A DNA stretch of 64,000 bases, from contig CM060887.1 in the NCBI GenBank assembly GCA_030762935.1, positions 9,478,501-9,542,500 of the forward strand, in the 5' to 3' direction. This DNA comes from Hymenopus coronatus. Lineage: Eukaryota; Arthropoda; Insecta; Mantodea; Hymenopodidae. The notes below the pieces were generated by a model that was given only the letters and a program-made list of their open reading frames with translations, ran no database searches and was not told the DNA's origin. A program made the translations under genes and the position numbers. Shown piece by piece: positions 55,782 through 64,000 of the stretch (position 1 is its first letter; every line of letters begins with the position of its first letter).

Positions 55782-56452
55782 TACTTTCTCTACACGTACT
55801 GTGTACATAGTGTATAAAGAAGTATTGCATCCCACCCGAAAATTCGATACCGAAATTTCACCGGAAATATATGTTTTAGGGTTCTCTGTATCCAAACAAA
55901 GGATTTCCAGAAAAAGGTCTGTGTGTGTTTGTGTGTCCGTGTTTCCGTGTGTCTGTGAACACGATATCTCAAAACGAAAAGTCGGTAAAATACCAAACTT
56001 GGTATTTAAGTTCGGTATCTTCCAGGGATGCGACACGAAGATTTTGAGAAAAATCCCCCCAACCCAAACTACCGTTTTGATTAAAATATCCTATATGAAA
56101 GATATTTACCTGAGAAATAAAATGTAAATTTTGAACCTCTGGAAATAGCCTCTGAAGGTTACTTTAGTCTTGATGAATTTTGCTTAACTGCTAAACCGGA
56201 AGAGCTAGAAAAACACTTATCACGCAAAATATGCAGATCTCGTTAAAACACATAGGATCTATGTCCTCTACTTTTCTCATACGGGAGCATGCCATATTTG
56301 GTCATACATCTCAACCACATGGCAACCAGTTTTTAAAAGATTTGACTTTAACTTATTCCCTTATTTCGCTTCTACTTACAAGGAAGCAAGTAATAAGACT
56401 GTTTCTGCTAATTTTTTCTCGATTAGCATGAAGTAAATAGAAGCATAAGCTG
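55782..56452 (-). mobile_element. Family A, R copy, type 2, cut at its 5' side
   Basis: TACTTTCTCTACACG to GAAGCATAAGCTG. It stops in the TTTTTAACAATA site, where another R copy starts. Two internal deletions. Confidence 0.88.
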
Positions 56453-56600
56453 TTTACTTTATCTACACCTACTATAAACATAGTGTATAGAGAAGGTATT
56501 GCAATGCATCCAAAAATTCGATACCAAGATGTCACAGGAAATACATGTTTTGAGAGCCCCTGAATAAAAAAAGCATTTTTAGAAAAATGTCCGTGTGTGT

Positions 56601-56636
<36 letters not shown>

Positions 56637-57247
56637 AGCATAGCTCAAAAACGAAAAGTCCGTTAAAAACCAAACTTGGTATTTAGGTTTGGTATCTTCC
56701 AAGGATGCCACACGAAGATTTTCAAGAAAATGTCCCCACCCCCAACTAATCTTTACATGGAATTTTTTTCGAAAATTTTGTTTTTCTCAAAAATGGCTCT
56801 AACGATTTTGATTAAAATATCGTATATTAAAGATATTTAACTGACAAATAAGACATATCTTGAATTGTCTGGAAATAGCCTCTGAAGGTTACTTAATCTA
56901 GATGGATTTTGTGGAATTTTGCATAACTGCTAAACCGTAAGAGATGGACAAAAACTTACCACACAAAAAATGTAGAGCAGTTAAAACTCATAATTTATGT
57001 TACATACACTTTTTTCTGGAGTTGATCGTTTTTGAGATATTCCTTGTTATTTGTTTCAGCTTTGAAAAACTTATGCTTATCTCATACAGGAACTTGTCAA
57101 CCTATGATACTCCCTTATTTCGCTTCTTCGTACAAGGAAGCAAGTAATAAGACTATTTCTGCTACTTTTTTCTCGATTAGTAAGTAGAAGCATAATCTTT
57201 TTAATAATATTTTTTTCAGGGATGTAGAGAAAGTCATGTGAAACGAA
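56453..57247 (-). mobile_element. Family A, R copy, type 1
   Basis: TTTACTTTATCTACACC to AGTCATGTGAAACG. TG tract 56591-56634. The 5' hairpin's outer arm is lost. Confidence 0.9.
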
Positions 57248-57251
57248 ACGT

Positions 57252-57682
57252 GTATCTAGAATTTACCCCCTGAAGACTTTTGTATAACACGTAAACCGTA
57301 AGAGAGAACCAAAAATTTACTCTACAAAATTATGATATATTAAAACACATCATTTATGTCATACACATTTTTATAGAGTTAACCGTTTTCAGCATATTCC
57401 TTCTTATTGGTTTCAATTTTAAGCTACTTTAAATTTTCTCAAACGGAAAGCCAACTTTTGTTTCAGTTCTTTTGTTTTACTCTCGGGAATACAAAAGAGA
57501 CGAATTTGAATTGTTTCATATAGCGATAGTTTTTTAAAAGTTTTGACTATCGCTTTATCCTAGTGTATTCCCTTAATAAGACAATAATTTCTGCTAATGT
57601 TTATCTCGATTACCATGGCAATCTTTTGTAAGGAAAGTTAGTGAAAAAGCTAGAGAAAGTCTTGTGAATAGAACACATCAGT
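57252..57682 (-). mobile_element. Family A, R fragment, diverged
   Basis: Starts mid-body (TATCTAGAATTTACCCCCTG) and ends GTGAATAGAACACATCAG. Confidence 0.8.
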
Positions 57683-57683
57683 T

Positions 57684-58140
57684 TTTTACTTTCTCTACCA
57701 CGTAGTACATAGGGAGAGATGATGCATTTCACCTAAAACTTCAAAATATAAATTACATCTGAAATACATGTTTTGAGGACACTTGAATCTAAAAAAACCT
57801 TTTTAGACAAAGACCGGCACGCGTTAAGAAAATCTCTCCAACCCCAAATACCTTTTACATGGAACATTTTCAGTGTTTTTGATTTTATAAAAATTGTTGA
57901 AACGATTTTAATTAAAACATTACAGATTTACACGGCATGTGCATCAAATGTGTTTAATGAATTTTCCTCTTCATTCGTAACTAATTTTGTATGATTGCTA
58001 TAGCGTGAGATATAGGAAACATCGTATCCACGCTGTAGCTATAGAGCACGTTAATCAACACAAGTTATCGATATTTTAGATGAAAACTATTGGAAAGATA
58101 TTCTTAGTTATGGATTTGAATTTGCAAATACTTATACTAT
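57684..58140 (-). mobile_element. Family A, R fragment, highly diverged
   Basis: TTTTTTACTTTCTCTACC start, CATCTGAAATACATG and ATTTTCAGTGTTTTTG, with large deletions. Possibly an older subfamily. Confidence 0.7.
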
Positions 58141-58598
58141 AACTCCCCTACCAATTATTATGTACGTACATAGTAGGTAGAGAAGATATTGTATTTCAAG
58201 CTAAAATACATGGTTTGAGGACCCTTGAAAACCAATCATTTTAGAAAAGGCGCGCTTGTGTGGACAGTATAATTCAAAAATGAAAAGTGGATTAAATACG
58301 AAACTTGTTCTTTAACTTCAGTATTCTCCATGGATGCAATGCAACGGTTTTTAGGAAAAATCCCCCACCCCAAACTACGCTTTATATAGCAAATTTTCGG
58401 AATTTTTTATTTTATCAAAATGGCTCTAATGATTTTAAATAAAATAAGTATATTAAAAATATTTTTACATCACAAATAAAATTCACATCTGAATTATTTG
58501 GGAATAGCTTCTGAAAACCTGTTCATTCTGGATGAATTTTACTGAATTTGGCATAACTGATAAACAGTAAGAGATAGACAAAAGCTTACCATACAGAA
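58141..58598 (-). mobile_element. Family A, R fragment
   Basis: AATTATTATGTACGTACATAG hairpin remnant to AAAGCTTACCATACAGAAA, where the F copy begins in the same A-run. Confidence 0.78.
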
Positions 58599-58599
58599 A

Positions 58600-59414
58600 T
58601 CTGATGTGTTCCTTTCACATGACTCTCTCTACATCTCTGTAACAAATTATTGTTAGGCATCCTACGCTTGTATTTACTTCATGCTAATCGAGAAAAAATT
58701 AGCAGAAATAGTCTTATTACTTACTTCCTTGTGCGTAGAAGTGAAATAAGGGAGTAACATAGGTTAAAGTGATGGTCAAAAGCTGGTTGCTATGTGACTG
58801 AAGTTCCTCTGTTTCTATGGACACGAGTTGACAAATTCCTGTATGAGAAAAGTATGTTTATTTTAGCTGAAACCAAAAAACTAGGAATATCTAAAGAACG
58901 ATCAACTCCACGAAAAAAAGCTATATAACATAAATTGTGTGTTTTAATGTGCTCTACATTTTTTGTGTGGTAAGTTTTTGTCTATCTCTTACGGTTTAGC
59001 AGTTATGTAAAATTCCGTAAAATGCATCCAGAATAAAGCAGTCTTCAGGGGCTATTGCCAGAAAATTCAAAATATACATATTATTTGTCACATAAATATC
59101 TTTAATATATGATATTTTAATCAAAATCGTTAGTCATTTTTGAAAAAATCAATATTTTCGAAAGGGCAGTTGCGGGTGGAGGGATTTTCTTGAAAATGTT
59201 CATGTCGCATCCTTGGAAGACATCAAATTTAAATACCAAGTTTGGTGTTTAACGGTATTTTCGTTTTTGAGCTATGCTGTCCACAGACACACATGGACGT
59301 TTTTCCAGAAATGCTTTTTTTGGATTTCCGGTGAAATCTCGGTATCGAATTTTTGGGTGCATTACAATACCTTCTCTATACACTATGTACATAGTACGTG
59401 TAGAGAAAATAAAA
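58600..59414 (+). mobile_element. Family A, full F copy, type 1
   Basis: TCTGATGTGTTCCTTTCACATG to GTGTAGAGAAAATAAAAA. CA tract reduced to CACAGACACACATGG. Confidence 0.92.
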
Positions 59415-60025
59415 ATCAGTTAATGAATTTGGAAGAAAAGGCTGCAACACAAATTGGGTTCTACTGATAAAGGAGATTGCTCTTTTTGATACTAATAGCC
59501 TCAAATGCACTTAATGTTTACACCCTTACTTGAATGTACAGAGTAGATGCAACTTCAGGAATGCGGCGTTTATCTTGGCGACTGAGGGAAACGTCAGACT
59601 CGCGGGATTTGAACTGAGCACTTCCCGAATACGCTACCATCTGAACTTTCCCACTCGGTTCTAGCACTCTTCTTTGGTGGTCTTGAGAATGTTTTTATTA
59701 CATATTTTAACGCAACATCTCCTCTTTAACAGCCAATTACTTTCAATGCTCGTCTTATTATCATTTCCAGATGGAACTCAACATCTTCTGCTCGTATCAT
59801 AGCATCAAAAACACGTATAAGCCTTCCGCCCCTAATTTAAATGTCCTTTCTCACAGTCATTAAAACTTTTATTACAAGCTGCTTCAGTTTTGTCAAGCAG
59901 ATTCTTATCTCTACGTATAATATAGACTTGATTGCTTCTGAAGCGCCATAAAGCAGTGGCGAGCGTGACCATTCAGAGACTCCAAGCAATGGATGTTGTA
60001 CTTTTCAGTAAACAACAGTAAAAAA
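59415..60025. other. Mostly unassigned stretch
   Basis: Contains a tRNA-like SINE scrap (59570-59668); the rest is unrecognised. Confidence 0.4.
59570..59668 (-). mobile_element. SINE-7 (tRNA-derived) fragment
   Basis: Read on the minus strand: CCGAGTGGGAAAGTTCAG, TCAGATGGTAGCG (A-box) and AGTTCAAATCCCG (B-box), with tRNA-like spacing. No tail or second copy in the window. Confidence 0.6.
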
Positions 60026-60837
60026 TCTGATGTGTACCACTCACATGACTTTCTCCATATTCCTGCAACAAATAATTCTTAAAAAGCTTATACTTCTATT
60101 TACTTTATGCTAATCAGAAAAAATTAATCTTGTAAGTAGAAGCGAAATAAGGGACAACCGTAGGTTAAAGTGATAGTCAAAAGCTGGTTGCTATGTCAAT
60201 GAAGTTCCTTTGTTTATATGGATAGGAGTTGACAAGTTCTTGTATGAGAAAAGTATACATTTTTCATAGCAGAAACCAAAAACCACAAAAACGACGAACT
60301 CCACGAAAAAAATGCATATAACATAAATTGTGTGTTTTAATGTGCTATACATTTGTTGTGTAGTAAGTTTTTGTCCATCTCTTGCGGTTTAGCAGTTATT
60401 CAAAATTTAGTAAAATTCATCCAGAATAAACTACTCTTCAGAGGCTATTCCCAGAAAATTGAAGATATACATTTTATTTGCCAGGTAAATATGTTTAATA
60501 TACGAAATTTTAATCAAAATCGTTAGAGCCATTTTTAAGAAAATCAAAATTTTCGAAAAAAGTTCCATGTAAAGGGTAGTTGGGGGTGGGGGAATTTTTC
60601 TCAAAATCTTCGTGTCGCATCCCTGGAAGATACTAAACTTAAATACCAAGTTTGGTATTTTACCGACTTTTCGTTTTTGAGTTATCGTGTTCACAGACAC
60701 ACGGACACATTGACACACGGACACACACACACACACACACGGACCTTTTTGTGAAAAGGCTTTTTTTGGATATTGGGGATCCTAAAACGTATATTTCCGG
60801 TGAAATATCGGTATCGAATTTTTGGGTGGAATGCAAT
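60026..60837 (+). mobile_element. Family A, F copy, type 2, ends in an inverted join
   Basis: TCTGATGTGTACCACTCAC to TTGGGTGGAATGCAA. The 3' hairpin is replaced by an R fragment starting TTTGTCAACTCCTG. CA tract 60711-60740. Confidence 0.9.
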
Positions 60838-61066
60838 TTGTCAACTCCTGTACATACAGACAAAGGAACTTCAATCAACCAGCTTTTGACTATTACTTTA
60901 ACCTATGCTACTTTCTTATTTCGCTTCTATTTACAAGGAAGCAAGCAATAAGACTATTTCTGCCAATTTTTTCTCGATTAGCATGAATTAAATGGAAGCA
61001 TAAACTTTTTAATTATATATTTTTGCAGAAATGTAGAGAAAGTCATGTGAATGGAACACATCAGAT
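60838..61066 (-). mobile_element. Family A, R 5'-third fragment
   Basis: TTTGTCAACTCCTGTACATAC to GGAACACATCAGATTTG. Fused to the preceding F copy. Confidence 0.88.
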
Positions 61067-61595
61067 TTGTTCTAAATTTATTGCACCCACGTACATTTAT
61101 TTTCTCTCTGAATATGAGTTCGCAGTGATATTCCCGTACATAATGGTGGAAGTTCCAATAGACATATCAATTGCAATCATGTTTTGCTAAGCCAAAATAA
61201 TAGAATGTAGTAATACAAAGAGATCTGAAATTTATGATATGGACATCAAGTTGCAGTGATTTCGGTGCAAATAAACGTCAAGACTAATATATTTTGTTAT
61301 TTCTCTTGTACATACAGGGAAATAATTAATGATTATTATTTGTAAAAATTATGTGAAAATCAGCCAAAAATTTGTGATTATATAATGACAACTAGCTTTC
61401 CTAGTTACTCGGTGGATATAGCACCAACCAAATGGGATTTTAGGAATATTATTCTTCGTGTCCTTATAGGCTAATCAGTGTTATTTTATTCACGCAATAG
61501 TTTTATTAAATACAACTCGAACTACAACTTTCCTCTAGATAAATTCGCTCGCATCATTTACTCGCGAATTTATCGATAACAGTTGGAGCTCTCGT
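61067..61595. repeat. Repeat B, copy 2 (with extra 150 bp)
   Basis: Aligns with 21190-21610. It has an additional block at about 61284-61430 (TTTTGTTATTTCTCTTG through ACTCGGTGGATATAG) and CTCTAGATAAATTCGCTCGC near the right end, both missing from copy 1. Confidence 0.85.
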
Positions 61596-61639
61596 TATAT
61601 TACTTTTGAAAAATAATAAAAAAAATTGTTCCAAATTGT

Positions 61640-61792
61640 TTTACTTTCTCTACACGTACTATGTACATCGTGTATAGAGAAGGTATTGCATTCCACCCAA
61701 AAATTCCATACCGAGATTTCACCGGAAATACATGTTTTGGGTCCCCCTGAATAAAAAAAAAACACTTTTACAAAAAGGTCCGTGAGTGAGTG

Positions 61793-61859
<67 letters not shown>

Positions 61860-62585
61860 ACAGCATAGCTCAAAAATGAAAATATCGTTGAATACCAAAC
61901 TTGGTATTTAAGTTTGATTTCTTCCAAGGATGCGACAAGAAGATTTTCAGGAAAATCTCCCCCACCCCAACTAACTTTTACATGGAACTTTTTTCGAAAA
62001 TTCTGATTTGGTCAAAAATGGCTCTAACGATGTCAATTAAAATATCGTATATTAAAGATATTTACCTGACAAATAATATGTATATCTTGAATTTTCTGGG
62101 AACAGCCTCTGAAGACTACTTTATTCTGGATGAATTTTTTGGAATTTTGCAAAACTGCTAAACCGTATGAGATAGACAAAAACTTACTACACAAAAAAAT
62201 GTAGAGCAGTTAAAACACACAATTTATGTTACATGCATTTTTTTCGTGGAGTTGATCGTTTTTGAGGTGTTCCTTGTTATTAGTTTCATTTGATAAGTAC
62301 TTATACTTTTCTCAGACGGGAGTGTGTGTTTTTCTCTTGTTCTACTCCTGGCCAAGGAAAGAAGGCATTTGCAATGACAAACGCACAACGGCAGCTTTTA
62401 AAAAAATTGACTATCACTTTAACCTAGTGCATTCCCTTAGTTCCAGTCTACTTATAAGGAACTAAGTAATAAAATTCTGCTAATGTTTATCTCGATTAGC
62501 ATGGTGTTGAAAGAAGAATTATCTTTTGCAAGAACTTTGTTTTTAGAGTAGCTAGAGAAAGTAATGTGATTGTAACACATCAGAT
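61640..62585 (-). mobile_element. Family A, full R copy, mosaic ends
   Basis: 3' end of the CTACACG kind (TTTTACTTTCTCTACACG) but 5' end of the GTAGCTAGAGAAAG kind with TGTAACACATCAG. It has the longest TG tract of the window (61797-61858). Type 1 centre. Confidence 0.92.
61797..61858. repeat. Longest (TG)n microsatellite
   Basis: About 30 TG units with a single TATG interruption; the internal microsatellite of a family A copy. Confidence 0.95.
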
Positions 62586-63117
62586 ACTTTTTTTTTCTAG
62601 GATCTATTGAACACCCCTTGTATATTAAACTAGAGCTCAGTTTTTACATTTTACTAGGAATAAGGAAGAGCGCTGTTTCCTCAGCTGAAAGTGCCGCTTC
62701 CGTATTCGTTATTTATGAGCTTCGCCACAAATGGGACAGAGTGGCCCACGCCGTTGTAAATATTTGAGAATCACCATCCGTCACCAACCACAGCGTTCCA
62801 CGTCATTTAATAAGCTTGTCGTCATTTCCTGTGGCGGCAGCATCTGTTGACATAATTAGTAAATAATTAGCAGCTAATTAAGAGGAACAAACGTCGTCAT
62901 TTGTCGCACATGTGTTTGTGCTCCCTAAGAAGGAAATGATATTTAGAAGGCTGTGAGTTACGACCTGTCACTCAGACATTCATCAACATCACTTTGGCAG
63001 AAGATAACTACATCTCACCTTCTGCTTCTAACCCAAAACCTAACTAGGTAGAGCCTTCGTTCTTTCTGCTTCAGTGAACAATACTGCTTTTCAGTTCCTT
63101 TCCTTTCTTTACAAGAA
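62586..63117. other. Unique island with homeodomain-like motif cluster
   Basis: About 530 bp free of repeats. At 62850-62882 three TAATTA/ATTAG cores occur within 30 bp, with conserved-looking flanks (GTTTCCTCAGCTGAAAGTG, CATTTGTCGCACATGTG). No coding frame seen. Could be a conserved regulatory element; AT-rich chance is possible. Confidence 0.35.
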
Positions 63118-63875
63118 GCTGTGCTCCATTCACATAACTTTCTCTAGCTGTTACAAACACAAACTATTCTTACATATTCATCTACATAATGCTAATCGTA
63201 AAGCCTGGTCGCTATGTGAAACAGTTGAGGTTAGGTTCGTTTTTCAAGGTCCCGTTTGAGAAAAGTTAGGTTATTTAAAGCTGAAACCAATATTAAAGAA
63301 TATCTCGAAAACGGTCAACTCCAGGAAAAAATGTATATGACGTAGATTGTGTGTTTTACATTTTTATGTAGTAAGTTTTTGTCTATTTCTAGTTAGTTAT
63401 AATAACTAGTTTACTAGTTATCAAAATTCAGTAAAATTCATCCAGAATAAAGTAGTCTTCAGAGGCTATTCCCAGAAAATTCAAAATATACATTTTATTT
63501 GTCAGGTAAATATCTTTAATATACGATATTTTAATCAAAAGCGTTAGAGCCATTTTTAACAAAATCAAAACTATCGAAAAAAGCTCCATGTAAAGGGTAG
63601 TTTGGAGTGAAGAGATTTTTCACAAAATCTTCGTGTCGCATCCCTGGAAGAACTAAACTTAAATACCAAGTTTGGTATTTTACCGACTTTTCGTTTTTAA
63701 GTTATCGTGTTCACAGACACACGGACACACACACGGACCTTTTTCTGAAAATGCTTTTCTTTTATACAGGGGACCCGAAAATATATTTCCGGTGAAATCT
63801 CGGTATCGAATTTTAGGGTGGAGTGCAATCACTTCTCAATACACTATGTACATAGTACGTGTAGAGAAAGTAAAA
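63118..63875 (+). mobile_element. Family A, F copy, type 2, mosaic ends
   Basis: GTGCTCCATTCACATAAC with CTTTCTCTAGCTG at the 5' side, and GTGTAGAGAAAGTAAAAA at the 3' side. An internal deletion removes the CTTGCTTCC block. Confidence 0.9.
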
Positions 63876-63879
63876 AATG

Positions 63880-64000
63880 GTCATATTACTTGCTTCCTTG
63901 TAAGTAGAAGAGAAATAAGGGAATACACTTGACTAAAGCGATAGTCAAATCTTTTAAAAGCTGGTCGCCATGTGAAACAGTTGGGTTTGCTTTTCATGGT
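63880..64000 (+). mobile_element. Family A, F fragment running off the window
   Basis: Starts at TCATATTACTTGCTTCC without its first 100 bp, directly after the preceding copy's A-run, and continues past the window edge. Confidence 0.85.

Noticed and set aside
1..64000. CRISPR array, operon, phage or integron
   Set aside because: No short regularly spaced identical repeats, no bacterial genes or ribosome binding sites; the regular repeats are a dispersed 0.85-kb element on both strands.

Overview
No intact protein-coding gene is visible in this window. It reads as AT-rich animal intergenic or intronic DNA, probably from an arthropod with a large genome (an insect is my best guess, low confidence). 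Evidence: no bacterial gene density, long CA/TG microsatellites, several unrelated tRNA-derived SINEs, decayed mariner transposases and C-terminal scraps of LINE reverse transcriptase. The short open frames are accidental frames inside repeats.

The dominant content is one interspersed repeat, here called family A. By hand I place about 60 full or partial copies on both strands, covering roughly 41 kb of the 64 kb. In its forward sense (F, + strand; R means the reverse) a full copy is about 0.83-0.9 kb. It runs: a 5' hairpin (ATGTG-TTCCATT-CACAT), subterminal ACTTTCTCTAC, an AT-rich non-coding body, a G-run (GGGGTGGGGG), an imperfect palindrome around AATACCAAGTTTGGTATT, a private (CA)n tract, a short oligo-A/oligo-T site (AAAAATGCTTTTTT), GGTGAAATCTCGGTATCG, a 3' hairpin centred on CTATGTACATAG, and terminal GTAGAGAAAGTAA, the inverse of the 5' subterminal motif. 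It has no conserved ORF, so it is a non-autonomous mobile element. Its architecture recalls Helentron-associated elements of the DINE-1 type; a MITE remains possible. Two linked body subtypes exist: type 1 (GAGCTATGCTGTCCACAG beside the CA tract) and type 2 (GAGTTATCGTGTTCACAG).

Layout: 0-10 kb is nearly continuous family A with a LINE scrap and nested SINEs. At 10.3-12.4 kb a mariner is split by a family A copy. At 14.7 kb a second A copy carries about 50 bp of the same mariner at its 3' end. At 18.9-19.6 kb three tRNA-SINEs lie in tandem. A perfect 196-bp palindrome with a hammerhead-ribozyme-like core sits at 20.46-20.66 kb. The 21.2 and 61.1 kb regions share a second repeat (B), and the 31-32 and 51 kb regions share a third (C), which gives natural empty and filled sites for a SINE and for A. 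At 34.4-36.2 kb one A copy holds both a SINE and a deleted mariner. At 41.4-42.6 kb a 180-bp direct repeat flanks an A copy. Islands of apparently unique DNA (41.0-41.4, 50.2-50.7, 52.8-53.4, 62.6-63.0 kb) are the only places that could hold conserved regulatory sequence.

All coordinates of repeats come from reading by eye; ends are good to about 5-10 bases unless stated.
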